DNA of 64,000 nucleotides from positions 270,297 to 334,296 of the forward strand of contig JACPUC010000008.1 in assembly GCA_016192455.1 (NCBI GenBank), read 5' to 3'. Under the pieces are notes generated by a model that was not told the origin of the DNA, did no database searches, and was given only the letters and a program-made list of their open reading frames with translations. Shown one piece after another: positions 34,139-43,002 of this stretch. The translations under genes and the position numbers were made by a program. This DNA is from Candidatus Tectimicrobiota bacterium. GTDB taxonomy: Bacteria; JACPUC01. Numbering within the stretch: position 1 is the first letter of the stretch; each line of letters starts with the position of its first letter.

Positions 34139-35251
34139 CTAGGCTTTCGCGGCGCCGAGGACCCAGTCGTGGTCCTTCATCAACCCCCGCAGCTCCGCCT
34201 CGTCCCCCGGCGTCGGCAGGACCTCGCGGCGGTGCTTCTGGTACGCCTCCTTGCTCAGCTCAACCCCTTCGACACTGTAGCTCTTGCCGGCGTAATCCCC
34301 GATGCGTCGGTTGAACTTGAGGTCCGGCAGGCGCAGCTTCGGCTCTCCCTCCGGAACCTGTTCGTTGAGCTGATCGACGAGCTTTTGGACCTCCGCCACG
34401 TAGGCTGCCCGCGCCGCCTCGTTGAGGGCGTTCTTATCCGCCGCCTCCTTGGCCGTGTCCTCGTTGTAGCGGCCCTTGACGCCCCAGACGTAGGCCCAGG
34501 CCGCCGAGCCCGAGTGGTCGGTGCCGAAGAGGTCGTAGGCCGAGCTGGCCCACTTCGTGAGGTACTTCTGGAACAACCGGAGTGGGACCCTGCGCGCCTT
34601 CAGCACCCGCGTCAGCCCCTGGTGGCCGGTCATGAGGTGGAACGATTCCTCCTGCAGCATCGGCCCCATGCTGCGGGCCAGGGGGGCGAAGCTCGAGCGG
34701 CTGAGCATGGTGAGCTGGAACTTGCCGTCGCGGTCAACGAGCTCCTGGAAGAGGTAGAGGTCGAACCAGGTGGTGATGGGATCGTTGAAGGTGGTGAGGA
34801 GCCGGGTGTTCTTCGTGGCGCGGCGTTCGAGGAGCTTCTGCGCTTCGATCTTGCCGGAGTCGCCGAAGTGCTCGAGCAGCACATCCGTCATCTGGAAGCC
34901 GTGCCGCGTCTCCTCTTGCATGATGCGCACCAGGCACTTGAGGTCGGCGTCGCTCGGGGCGGTCTCCAGCAACTGGCGCTGCTGCTCCACCGAGGCGAAC
35001 TCGGTGTCGCCCTGGAAGGTGATCATGGCCAGGATGGAGTCGCGGATGCGCTGGTCGGGAACCTGGCGGGCGTTTCGCCACTTCGGGCGCCCCTTGTAAT
35101 CGCCGAACTCGATCTCCTCCGTCTTCATCTCGCCGTACTTAGCGACGGGCATGAAATCACGCGTGAAGCGCTCGTCCAGGTTCAGCTCTCGCTGCCAGGC
35201 GCGAAAGACCGACACCCAATCATCCCGGTTGCTGATCTTTGCCGAACTCAT
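34139..35251 (-). CDS. BoxB-like diiron aromatic-CoA epoxidase homolog
   Basis: A 370-aa diiron protein. The stretch TFQGDTEFASVEQQRQLL, the motif QEETRHG (E114, H117), LLERRATKN, the pair DRDGKFQLTML and QEESFHLMTG (E202, H205) parallel those of BoxB, the oxygenase of benzoyl-CoA 2,3-epoxidation; ExxH pairs supply the iron ligands. It is about 100 residues shorter than typical BoxB (about 473 aa). It could also be a PaaA-like phenylacetyl-CoA epoxidase relative, but the DTExASVEQQR and LLERR landmarks favour BoxB. Neighbours include two crotonases and NADH/ferredoxin electron-transfer proteins, consistent with ring oxygenation of an acyl-CoA. Function is inferred. Confidence 0.75.
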   Translation of the reverse strand: MSSAKISNRDDWVSVFRAWQRELNLDERFTRDFMPVAKYGEMKTEEIEFGDYKGRPKWRNARQVPDQRIRDSILAMITFQGDTEFASVEQQRQLLETAPSDADLKCLVRIMQEETRHGFQMTDVLLEHFGDSGKIEAQKLLERRATKNTRLLTTFNDPITTWFDLYLFQELVDRDGKFQLTMLSRSSFAPLARSMGPMLQEESFHLMTGHQGLTRVLKARRVPLRLFQKYLTKWASSAYDLFGTDHSGSAAWAYVWGVKGRYNEDTAKEAADKNALNEAARAAYVAEVQKLVDQLNEQVPEGEPKLRLPDLKFNRRIGDYAGKSYSVEGVELSKEAYQKHRREVLPTPGDEAELRGLMKDHDWVLGAAKA

Positions 35252-35310
35252 GCTGCTGCATCCTTCTCCGCCGCGCCGGCCGGTCGAGCCAACGGCTCCG
35301 TCGCCAACGG

Positions 35311-36108
35311 CTACGCCCCCTTGAACAGCGGCACGCGCCTCTCCACGTAGGCCGACAGGCCCTCCTTGGCATCCTCGCTCTGGAAGAGCTGCTGCTGCAG
35401 CTCGCGCTCAATCGCCAGGGCTTCGGAGAACGGCACCTCGCCGCCGGACTGCACCGAGCGCTTGATGAGCCCCACCGCCTTGCTGGCCTTGTTGGGCGGG
35501 CAGAACTGCCGGGCGTAGTCCATCACCTCCTGGACGAACTCATCGGCGTCGGTGCTGGCGTAGATGTCGTGGATGAGTCCCCAGTCGAGCGCCTCCTCGA
35601 ACGAGAAGGTGCGCCCGGAGGCCATCAGCTCGATCGCCCTGGCCTTGCCCAGCAGGCGGGTGAGGCGCTGCGTGCCGCCCGTGCCCGGCAGCACGCCGAG
35701 GGCCACCTCGGGCAGGCCGGTGCGGCCGGAGTCCTTGCGCGCGATGCGCAGATCGCAGGCCATGGCGATCTCCAGCCCGCCGCCCACCGTGTGGCCGTTG
35801 AGCGCCGCAATGATCAGCTTCGGCGTCTGCTCGAAGCGCGTCAGCGTTTCATTGGCGTGCAGGCAGAAAAAGTACTTGAAGCGCGGGGTCACGGAGGTGA
35901 GCATCTGGATGTTGGCGCCAGCCGAGAAGAACTTCTCCCCATGCCCCCGCAGCACGATCACGGAGGCATCGTCATCCATGCGCGCCGTCAGGATCGCCTC
36001 GTCCAGCTCCCGCATCATGGCGTAGGTATAGGTGTTGGCCGGTGGATCATTCAGCTCGATGAGCGCCACCCCTTTCTCGGTTGTATAGTTGACGAGCTTC
36101 TCCGCCAT
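35311..36108 (-). CDS. Enoyl-CoA hydratase/isomerase
   Basis: A 265-aa crotonase. The oxyanion-hole and catalytic stretches are present: FSAGANIQML, NGHTVGGGLEIAMACDLRIA and TGLPEVALGVLPGTGGTQRL, with both catalytic Glu positions (in GLEI and PEV) retained, consistent with hydratase activity. The C-terminus has the usual helices. It precedes the BoxB-like gene by 59 nt on the same strand. Likely hydrates or opens an unsaturated acyl-CoA in the same pathway. The ATG follows AGGAGAG. Confidence 0.88.
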   Translation of the reverse strand: MAEKLVNYTTEKGVALIELNDPPANTYTYAMMRELDEAILTARMDDDASVIVLRGHGEKFFSAGANIQMLTSVTPRFKYFFCLHANETLTRFEQTPKLIIAALNGHTVGGGLEIAMACDLRIARKDSGRTGLPEVALGVLPGTGGTQRLTRLLGKARAIELMASGRTFSFEEALDWGLIHDIYASTDADEFVQEVMDYARQFCPPNKASKAVGLIKRSVQSGGEVPFSEALAIERELQQQLFQSEDAKEGLSAYVERRVPLFKGA

Positions 36109-36383
36109 CGCAGGCTCTCCTCCACCTGGAAGGTGAGGCGGGGAACCCTCCCCGCACCAAAAAACCGACGTACTCCGAATAATTCAGACTCGTACTATTT
36201 CTATGCAACGGAGTATAACAAAAAACTCTTCCCATTCAACGGCCAATGTTGCGGAGAATCCTGGTCGCTCCCCCCGAAGGTCGCGGGCGGGCCGGGTCTT
36301 CCCGCTTGCCGCCACCACCTCCCTGGCCTCGGCTCCCCAACCAGGAAACGCAGCAGAGAGCCGCCCGGCCGTCTGGCCTCCGC

Positions 36384-37157
36384 CTAGCGGTGCTGCCAGT
36401 TCGGCTGGCGCTTCTCCAGGAAGGCCTCGATCCCCTCCGCCGCGTCAGCCAGTTTCACGAGCTGGTCCAGGTAAAGGCTTTCGCGCCGCGCCAGGGCCGC
36501 CATGAACGCCTCATGTTCCTCCATCAGCACCGCCTTGCGGGTGAGGCGCAGCACCGCGGCGCTCTTGGTGCTCAACTGCTGCACCAGCGCCGCCAGGCTC
36601 GATTCCAGCTCGCCATCCGGCACCACCCGCGTGACCAGGCCGCATTCCCACGCCTGCCGGGCGCTCAGGGGTTCCCCCCCGGCGATGAAGTCGAGCGCCC
36701 GCTTGGCCCCCATGACGCTGGGACAGAGCGCCGCGGCGATCGGCGGGAAGCAGCCGACGTTGATCTCCGGCTGGCCGAAGCGCGCGTTCTCGGTGGCGAT
36801 GACGTAGTCGCAGCAAATCGCCACCTCGCAGCCGCCGCCAAGGGCGTGGCCATGCACCCCGGCGATGCTGATGCAAGAGAGGTTCAGAAGCCGCCGCATC
36901 ACGGAGTGGAACTTCGTGAGCATCACGTACGCCACGTTCGGGCGGTGGATGCCCACCTCGACACCGGCGCAGAACGCCTTGGGGCCGGCGCCGGTGATGA
37001 GGAGGACGCTGACCTCCGGCGACGCCTGAAGACGATCGAGGGCGGCCGAAATCTCGTCGAACATCTCGGCGTTGAGAATGTTCAAGGGGGGCTGATTGAG
37101 AACAAGGCGCGCCGTGCGCTGCTCAATCTGAAAGGTGATGCGTGAGAAGGAATCCAT
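36384..37157 (-). CDS. Crotonase resembling cyclohexa-1,5-dienecarbonyl-CoA hydratase (Dch)
   Basis: A 257-aa crotonase. The pattern PPLNILNAEMFDEISAALDRL, AFCAGVEVGIH, GHALGGGCEVAICCDYVIA and the very characteristic ARFGQPEINVGCFPPIAAAL match the dienoyl-CoA hydratases (Dch/BamR) of anaerobic benzoyl-CoA degradation more closely than ordinary enoyl-CoA hydratases. Catalytic Glu positions (CEV, PEI) are kept. GGGAG lies 7 nt before the ATG chosen; the ATG at 37163 is equally in frame. A Dch-like enzyme beside a BoxB-like oxygenase is odd, since they belong to anaerobic and aerobic routes respectively. Confidence 0.75.
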   Translation of the reverse strand: MDSFSRITFQIEQRTARLVLNQPPLNILNAEMFDEISAALDRLQASPEVSVLLITGAGPKAFCAGVEVGIHRPNVAYVMLTKFHSVMRRLLNLSCISIAGVHGHALGGGCEVAICCDYVIATENARFGQPEINVGCFPPIAAALCPSVMGAKRALDFIAGGEPLSARQAWECGLVTRVVPDGELESSLAALVQQLSTKSAAVLRLTRKAVLMEEHEAFMAALARRESLYLDQLVKLADAAEGIEAFLEKRQPNWQHR

Positions 37158-37310
37158 CGGCATGCTCCCAGTGCGCGGGACTTCGCCAGCTCGCGCACCC
37201 CATCCGCGCGAGCGCGCGGCACTCGCGGCGCCAGGGGTGGGGGGGATCAATGAGCCCTCGGAAAAAATCTCCTCCCCCTCTCCGTTCTCCACCCGGTAAA
37301 TTCACACGGC

Positions 37311-38630
37311 TCATACTGGACCACGTCGGGAGGCGCTCGCCGTAGCTGTCGGCGGCCGCCCGAGACCGGGGCCTTGTTGAGACTCCTGGCAGATTCTGCC
37401 GTAGATGCCGGGATTCCTCAGCAGCGCCTCCTTCCAGCGGTGTATCTCCAGGCGGCGGCGGATAAGCTGCTGCACGACGCCCATGGAGCGGGCCTCCTCC
37501 GGCCCTCCGGCGGCGATCATGCCCACCAAGCAGCCGTCGCGCAGGGCGATCTTGCGGTAGACATCCCCGTTGGCGCTCGTGAAGCTGTACATCTCCACCC
37601 CCGGGCGCTCGCTGAAGATGCCGATCGAGGTGAGAGTGAGGCCGAAGGCATCGAGGACGTTCATGCTCAGGCTGCCGGGGTACCGCGCGCTGCCGCCGGC
37701 CATGTTCACGCCGGCAATCCTCCCCTGCTCCACGGCGGTCGGCCAGATGGCGTGCACCACCCGTTCACCGCTGAGGAAGTCAAAGCCCTCCGCGCAGTCG
37801 CCGGCGGCGTAGACATCGGGCTGGTTCGTTTGCATGCGTTCATCGACGAGGATGCCGCGCTGGCAGGCGATGCCGCTGCCGTGCAGGAAGTCGATGTTGG
37901 GGCGGACGCCGGCGCCCAGGACAATCATCTCCACGTCGAGCCGGCTGCCGTCCTTCAGGTGGACGAGCTTGCGCCCCTGCTGCTGGCTTACCGCCACGGC
38001 TTCCATGCCGGTGCGCACCGTGATGCCGCTCGCCTCCATACGCCGCCGCAGCATGGCCGCCGCCGGCGGGTCGAGGAGGTTCGGCATCACCTGCGGCTGC
38101 AGCTCCACCACCGTGAACCTGATGGACGGCTTCAGCTTCCACATGGCGTTGATCGTCAGCAGGCTGATGAACCCTGCTCCCAGGACCGCCGCCGAACTTA
38201 CCTCGCGGCTGCGCTCGCGGATGGCCTGCGCATGGGCCAGCGTCCAGTGCGGCAAGACTTCGGTCGCATCGAGGCCGGCGATCGGCGGCCGGTGCGGCGT
38301 CGAGCCCGTGGCGAGAAGGAGCTTGTCGTAGGTCAGCTCCTCGCCATCCTCCACGGTGAGCCGATGTCTCGAAGGATCGACCGCCGTGACGCGTTCGCCG
38401 AAGCGGCGCGTGATGCCGAGGCGCTCATAGTAAGCGTCGTCCTTGAAGAAGAGCGTGGCGTCGCCGATTTCGCCGCAGAGGTAGTACGGCGTGGCGACGC
38501 GCGAGTAGGCGGCGGTCGGCTCCTCCGAGACGAGGATGAGCGGCGTCGCCTGATCGCAGCGGCGCAGCGCCTCGCAGGCGTTCAACCCCGCGGCGCTGTT
38601 GCCGACGACAACGAACGGAGCCTTCGCCAT
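37311..38630 (-). CDS. NAD(P)/FAD-dependent oxidoreductase (NirB/rubredoxin-reductase type)
   Basis: A 439-aa pyridine-nucleotide:disulfide oxidoreductase family protein: FAD site VVVGNSAAGLNACEALR, NAD site SAAVLGAGFISLLTI, FAD-carboxylate region QPDVYAAGDCAE, and VGEVTP-like C-terminal dimer region. Resembles the FAD module of nitrite reductase NirB and NADH:rubredoxin reductases, which pass electrons from NAD(P)H to small Fe-S proteins. The start after AGGAAAG is used; an upstream in-frame extension overlaps the ferredoxin gene. Second gene of the cluster, just after the ferredoxin; a reductase partner for that ferredoxin is the obvious role. Confidence 0.85.
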   Translation of the reverse strand: MAKAPFVVVGNSAAGLNACEALRRCDQATPLILVSEEPTAAYSRVATPYYLCGEIGDATLFFKDDAYYERLGITRRFGERVTAVDPSRHRLTVEDGEELTYDKLLLATGSTPHRPPIAGLDATEVLPHWTLAHAQAIRERSREVSSAAVLGAGFISLLTINAMWKLKPSIRFTVVELQPQVMPNLLDPPAAAMLRRRMEASGITVRTGMEAVAVSQQQGRKLVHLKDGSRLDVEMIVLGAGVRPNIDFLHGSGIACQRGILVDERMQTNQPDVYAAGDCAEGFDFLSGERVVHAIWPTAVEQGRIAGVNMAGGSARYPGSLSMNVLDAFGLTLTSIGIFSERPGVEMYSFTSANGDVYRKIALRDGCLVGMIAAGGPEEARSMGVVQQLIRRRLEIHRWKEALLRNPGIYGRICQESQQGPGLGRPPTATASASRRGPV

Positions 38631-38770
38631 GCTGGTCTTTCCTGCCAGCCGCCGGAGGCTACGGCGCCTCCTGCTCTGGGCGGCGCATGGAGGAACCCGC
38701 AGGGGCAACAGCGCGGCGGTGAGGAACCACCCGCCAGGGCTGACGCAGGGGGTTGAGAGAGGGCGAGGGG

Positions 38771-39256
38771 CTATCCCTGCATGGCGGCCTTGACGCGCTC
38801 GGCGAAGGCGCCGCGGCGGTGCTCCCGCGTCGTCTCGATATCGCGAAACTCCAGCGCCCCGGGAGCGCAGAATTTCACGCACTGCGGCTCGCCGTGGCAG
38901 AGGTCGCAGTTCTGCGCCACCCCGAGTTTCGTGCTGTACCCCATGACGCCGAACGGGCAGGCCAGCATGCACATCTTGCAGCCGATACACTTCGCCGCCG
39001 TCACCTCAACCCAGCCGTTCTCCAGCTTGCCGATCGCGTCGGTGGGGCAGACCTGGCCGCAGGGGTAATCGTCGCAGTGGTAGCAGGCCATCGGCAGGTA
39101 GAAGGCGTCTTCCTGGAAGACCTCCACCCGGATACGCGAGCGCTGCGGGTTGAACTCCCCCTCGTGCTCGAAGCTGCAGGCCAGCTCGCACATGCGGCAG
39201 GCGGTGCATTTCTCGGGATGGATCACAAGCTGCTGCGTCACCGTGGCAGGTGCCAT
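38771..39256 (-). CDS. Multi-cluster 4Fe-4S ferredoxin (HycB/DmsB-like electron transfer subunit)
   Basis: A 161-aa ferredoxin. Cysteine motifs are CTACRMCELACSFEH, YHCDDYPCGQVCP, CIGCKMCMLACPFG and CDLCHGEPQCVKFC, giving up to four [4Fe-4S] clusters. This layout is common in electron-transfer subunits beside aldehyde ferredoxin oxidoreductases, benzoyl-CoA reductases and similar enzymes. First gene of the seven-gene cluster; the ATG follows GGAGG at 8 nt. It probably carries low-potential electrons between the FAD oxidoreductase and an unidentified reductase. Confidence 0.88.
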   Translation of the reverse strand: MAPATVTQQLVIHPEKCTACRMCELACSFEHEGEFNPQRSRIRVEVFQEDAFYLPMACYHCDDYPCGQVCPTDAIGKLENGWVEVTAAKCIGCKMCMLACPFGVMGYSTKLGVAQNCDLCHGEPQCVKFCAPGALEFRDIETTREHRRGAFAERVKAAMQG

Positions 39257-39535
39257 CGGGCAAACCTCCGCCGGGGCCAAGGCTGGAGCTCAAGGGACAG
39301 ACTTTGAGAACGGCCCGCATTGTTGCAAGCGCCGCCTGCGGTGTCAAGGCGCTCCCCTCCCCTGGCGGCGCGCCAAGCCCTGCCGCTAACAACAACCCCG
39401 CGGGAAGGGCTGGAAACTTGCGACGTTTTGTGCTAGCTGTCGCTGGTTTGCTGTGGCCCCGGTTTCCCTGCAAGCCGTTCGCCACTGCTGTTTCGCACCA
39501 TTCGGCCCACGCCGGCGCCTGCACGAGGATGATCC

Positions 39536-39997
39536 ATGTTGCAGAAGATCGTTTGGTTCGGCCTGGCCGGCGCCTTCGGCAGCCTCTCCCGCGCGACTCT
39601 GACGCGCCTGGTCCAGGCCCGTATCTACAGCGAGTTTCCGCTTGGCACGCTGACGGTCAACGCCCTGGGCTGCTTCATGTTCGGGGTCATCTGGGCGCTG
39701 GGGGAGGAAGGCTCGCTCCCCAGCGATGAGCTGCGCCTTGCCGTCCTCGTGGGCTTCCTGGGGGCCTTCACGACCTTCTCGACGTTCAGCTTCGAGGCGG
39801 GTATGCTATTGCGCTCCGCGCAGTGGTGGTGGGCGGCGGGCTACCTCCTGCTGAGCAATATCGCGGGCGTTGTTCTGGCGCTTGCAGGCATGACGCTCGT
39901 GCGCGTATTCTACAGGGGCGCTCGGCAAGCCGGGCCGTTGGCTCGGCTCTTCGCCACGGCCGAAGAAATTTCGTTGCAGGGTCGAGAGAGCGGCTGA
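39536..39997 (+). CDS. crcB: Fluoride ion channel/exporter CrcB (Fluc)
   Basis: A 153-aa protein with four TM segments. Signatures are GLAGAFGSLSRATLTRLV (GxxG..R), PLGTLTVNALGCFMFG (pore-lining Asn and central helix) and GFLGAFTTFSTFSFE, the conserved GxxGxxTTFSTF stretch. It forms a dual-topology dimer that lets fluoride out of the cell. No fluoride (crcB) riboswitch consensus is visible in the 280 nt upstream. It diverges from the ferredoxin cluster. The tail from about residue 125 is longer than usual. Confidence 0.93.
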   Translation: MLQKIVWFGLAGAFGSLSRATLTRLVQARIYSEFPLGTLTVNALGCFMFGVIWALGEEGSLPSDELRLAVLVGFLGAFTTFSTFSFEAGMLLRSAQWWWAAGYLLLSNIAGVVLALAGMTLVRVFYRGARQAGPLARLFATAEEISLQGRESG

Positions 39998-40127
39998 CGC
40001 CCCTGCCCTCGCCGCGAATGCCTTGCGCGCGCGCCGAATCAGGCAAGCGAACTGGACCCGCGGAGGTAACGCCGCAGCCCTCCCACGAAGGCAATGGAGC
40101 GCTGCGCTGGAGCTTGAAGGACCGCCG

Positions 40128-41582
40128 ATGCAGCAACGAAGCAGGAAACTCCTGTCGCGCCTTGCTCTTGCCGCCCCCGCCCTGCTGGGTGCGCTGCTCT
40201 GGTCGCTCTGGTTCACGGCGCCGAGCTGGGCCGAAGCAACCGCCGCCGCGCCCGCCGCCGGCGTGGCGCCGTCGCTGCAGGCGCAGCGCCAGGTTCTCCC
40301 GAACGGTCTCGTCGTGCTCGTGGCCCAGAAGCGCAAGCTCCCCATTCTGCGGGCGCAGCTCCTGCTGCGCGTTGGCGCGGCGCACGAGCCCGAGATCCAG
40401 GCGGGGCTGGTGAACCTCCTGGCGGCCCTCCTCGACAAGGGGGCTGGAGAGCGCAGCGCGGCTGAGATCGCCGAGACCATCGAGTTCCTTGGCGGCAGTC
40501 TGAGCGTCGACGCCTCGGCCTTCACCCTGGAGGTCGAGCTGGAGGTCCTCTCGAAGGACAGCACGCCCGGCTTCGAGCTCCTCCGGGATGTGGTGCGCCG
40601 GGCGACCTTCGCCCCGGCCGAGGTGGAGCGCGCCCGCGCCGCAATCCTCTCCGAGCTGGCGCGGCGCGCCGAGAACCCGAACCAGGTCGCCGCTGATGCC
40701 TTCCGCGAGCTCCTCTACGGCGAGCATCCCTTGCATCGCCCCGTGGAAGGCTACGAGAGGACCGTCGCCAAGCTGACGCGGGAAGACGTCGTGGCGTTCT
40801 ACGATCGCTTCGTGCGACCCGGGCACGGCATCCTGGTCATCGTCTCCGACCTGCCGGCCGAGCGCATGCTGGCCCTGGCGCGGGCCGCCTTCGACTCCTG
40901 GGAACGCGGCGCGGCAGCGGTGCCCGAGGTTCCCGCGGCGGCGGCGCCCCGCGGCCTGCGGGTGCGGGTGGTGGACCGCGAGGTCAACCAGTCCTACGTG
41001 CAGCTCGGCCACCTGGGAGTGCCGCGCGCCAGCCCCGACTACAACGCCGCGCGCGCCATGAACTACATCCTGGGCGGCAGCGGCTTCTCGTCGCGCCTCT
41101 ACGAGACGGTGCGCGAGCAGCACGGTCTGGCGTACTCGGTGCACTCTTACTTCCAGCCGCAGGGGCGCGGGCCGGGGAGGTTCGAGGTGGGGCTGCAGAC
41201 GAAGATCGCCAGCACCTCGCAGGCCCTCGACGAGGTCTTCCGCGAGCTGGAGCGCATGCGCCAGGCGCCGGTGAGCGCCGACGAGCTGAAGGCGACGCAG
41301 GAGTACTACCGCGGCTCCCTGCCGCGCCTGACGGAGCGCTATGGCCAGGTCGCCGAGCTGCTCCTCACCCAGGAATACCACGGCCTGCCGGCGGAGTTCT
41401 GGCGACACGACATCGACGCCATCGAGCGCCTGACGGCGGCGGACATCCAGCGCGCCGCCAAGCAGTACCTCCACCCGCGCGACCTCGTCGTTTCCATCGC
41501 CACGAAGCGGGCCGAGCTGAAGCTGACCACCCCCGCCCTGCAAGGGGCGGAGATGCTCCCCGGCGACGGCGCGGCGCGCTGA
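40128..41582 (+). CDS. M16-family peptidase-like protein lacking the HxxEH zinc motif
   Basis: A 484-aa exported M16B-type protein. After a signal peptide (LALAAPALLGALLWSLWFTAPSWA), the first domain has the family frame VLPNGLVVLV and LLRVGAAHEPEIQAGLVNLL, but where active members have HxxEH it reads VNLLAALLDKG, so zinc binding is lost. The second half keeps SGFSSRLYETVREQHGLAYSV. In M16B pairs, such zinc-less subunits (PqqL/ YmxG partner type) work together with a catalytic one; none is seen beside it. Start chosen at the ATG after AAGGA. It is followed by a hairpin terminator. Confidence 0.8.
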   Translation: MQQRSRKLLSRLALAAPALLGALLWSLWFTAPSWAEATAAAPAAGVAPSLQAQRQVLPNGLVVLVAQKRKLPILRAQLLLRVGAAHEPEIQAGLVNLLAALLDKGAGERSAAEIAETIEFLGGSLSVDASAFTLEVELEVLSKDSTPGFELLRDVVRRATFAPAEVERARAAILSELARRAENPNQVAADAFRELLYGEHPLHRPVEGYERTVAKLTREDVVAFYDRFVRPGHGILVIVSDLPAERMLALARAAFDSWERGAAAVPEVPAAAAPRGLRVRVVDREVNQSYVQLGHLGVPRASPDYNAARAMNYILGGSGFSSRLYETVREQHGLAYSVHSYFQPQGRGPGRFEVGLQTKIASTSQALDEVFRELERMRQAPVSADELKATQEYYRGSLPRLTERYGQVAELLLTQEYHGLPAEFWRHDIDAIERLTAADIQRAAKQYLHPRDLVVSIATKRAELKLTTPALQGAEMLPGDGAAR

Positions 41583-41591
41583 CGTAGTACC

Positions 41592-41626
41592 CCACGAATT
41601 TCGCGCTCTCAATTCGTGGAGATTTT
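41592..41626 (+). terminator. Intrinsic terminator after the M16-family gene
   Basis: CCACGAATT (41592-41600) pairs with AATTCGTGG (41611-41619), perfect 9 bp with a 10-nt loop, followed by AGATTTTT. It lies 10 nt after the stop codon. Confidence 0.75.
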
Positions 41627-41784
41627 TACCGCGAGGGAACCTCGCCCCCTCGCGCACCCCATGTACGCGAGCTGCGCGGTAGCCCGCGCAGCCCCCACGC
41701 CCCCCCGGCGTGCCTGAGGCTTTCACCACCTCACCACATTCCCGCCACCCCTTCCGTCAGCGTCTCCCTCGACGAGCCTCACTC

Positions 41785-43002
41785 TCATGATGACGCGACG
41801 GATGCCTTCACCGTTTCGGCGCGCAGCAGCTCCCGTTCCGGCTCCGGCATCGGCAGGCGGCTGAAGACGAGGAACATCCACAGCGCCAGCATGCCGAGCG
41901 CGCCGGCGGCGTAGTAGATCCACGCCACGCCGAGGAGGTTGAGGAGCGCGCCGCCGACAAAGCCGCTGCCGACCATGCCGACGCTCTGCGCCATCATGAA
42001 CATCCCCTGCGAGGCCCCCATGCCGCAGTCGCGCCCGAACTCCACGGTGATCGCCGCCATCGTCGGCAGGAGGAGGGCGTCGGCAAGCCCCAGGACGAGG
42101 CTGCTGATCAGGAGCTGGGTGAAGGTGCCGCTGCGGGCGATGAGCACCAGGGAGAGGGTGTGGATGCCGATCCCCACCGCCATCAGCAGGCGCCGGTCAA
42201 ATCGGTCGGCAAGCCAGCCGCAGGGCACCTGGAGCAACGTGCCCAGCATCAGCTCGAGGGTAAGCACCGTGCCGACACGGGTGCTGCTGATGCCGAGGCT
42301 TGAACGGCCCAGGATCGGCAGGAAACTGAAGAGGGAGCCATGCCCCAACGCCGCCAGGGCGCGGAAGAGGAGGAAGCCCCGCAACGTCGGCACGCGCCAG
42401 AAGAGCCGCAAGGGGAGCGACCTGCCGGCCCCCTCCACGGCGCCCACCAAGAGGGGACGCGCCGGCAAGGCCAGCGCCACGAGCAGACCCGCCGCCAGGT
42501 TCAAGACTCCCGTGAGGGCGAACGCCGCCTGCAGGGACCAGGCATCCTTGACGTAGCCGCCCAGCATCGGCCCCACCCCGAACCCCGCGAACATGGCGAT
42601 ATTGAAGGCGCCCATGTAGCGCCCCTCGCGCAGGCGCGGCGTCAGGTCCCCGACGTAGGCCTGGGCGATCGGCAGCACCATGGCCGAGGCCACTCCCTGC
42701 ACGAAGCGCAGGAGCACGATCTCGGTGAGGTCGTCAACCAGCGCGTAGGCGAGGCCGATGCCAGCCGAGGCGAAGAGGCCCCAGGTGATGAACGGTTTGC
42801 GCCGCGTGCGGTCAGACCAGCGACCGAACGCCGGCAGCGCCAGGGTGCGCGACACCGAGAAGGAGGAGAACATGAGCGCCAGCCACATGCCGCCGGCCCC
42901 CAGGTCCAGGGCATAGAGCGGCAGCAGCGGCACCACCACCCCGAGCCCGAACAGGGCGGCGAACGTGGCGCAGAAGAGGACGATGAACTCGCGTTGGAAC
43001 AT
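41785..43002 (-). CDS. Major facilitator superfamily transporter
   Basis: A 405-aa membrane protein with twelve hydrophobic segments. MFS loop motifs are FGRWSDRTRRKPFI (loop 2-3) and WLADRFDRRLLM (loop 8-9), and GVASAMVLPIAQAYVGDLTP matches the drug:H+ antiporter motif region. It is likely a drug or metabolite exporter. The start is the ATG of MFQREFIV; the in-frame stretch upstream is not hydrophobic or family-like. Substrate not predictable. Confidence 0.88.
   Translation of the reverse strand: MFQREFIVLFCATFAALFGLGVVVPLLPLYALDLGAGGMWLALMFSSFSVSRTLALPAFGRWSDRTRRKPFITWGLFASAGIGLAYALVDDLTEIVLLRFVQGVASAMVLPIAQAYVGDLTPRLREGRYMGAFNIAMFAGFGVGPMLGGYVKDAWSLQAAFALTGVLNLAAGLLVALALPARPLLVGAVEGAGRSLPLRLFWRVPTLRGFLLFRALAALGHGSLFSFLPILGRSSLGISSTRVGTVLTLELMLGTLLQVPCGWLADRFDRRLLMAVGIGIHTLSLVLIARSGTFTQLLISSLVLGLADALLLPTMAAITVEFGRDCGMGASQGMFMMAQSVGMVGSGFVGGALLNLLGVAWIYYAAGALGMLALWMFLVFSRLPMPEPERELLRAETVKASVASS

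Noticed and set aside
39257-39535. Possible fluoride riboswitch upstream of crcB
   Set aside because: The conserved crcB-motif segments were not found in this 280-bp region.
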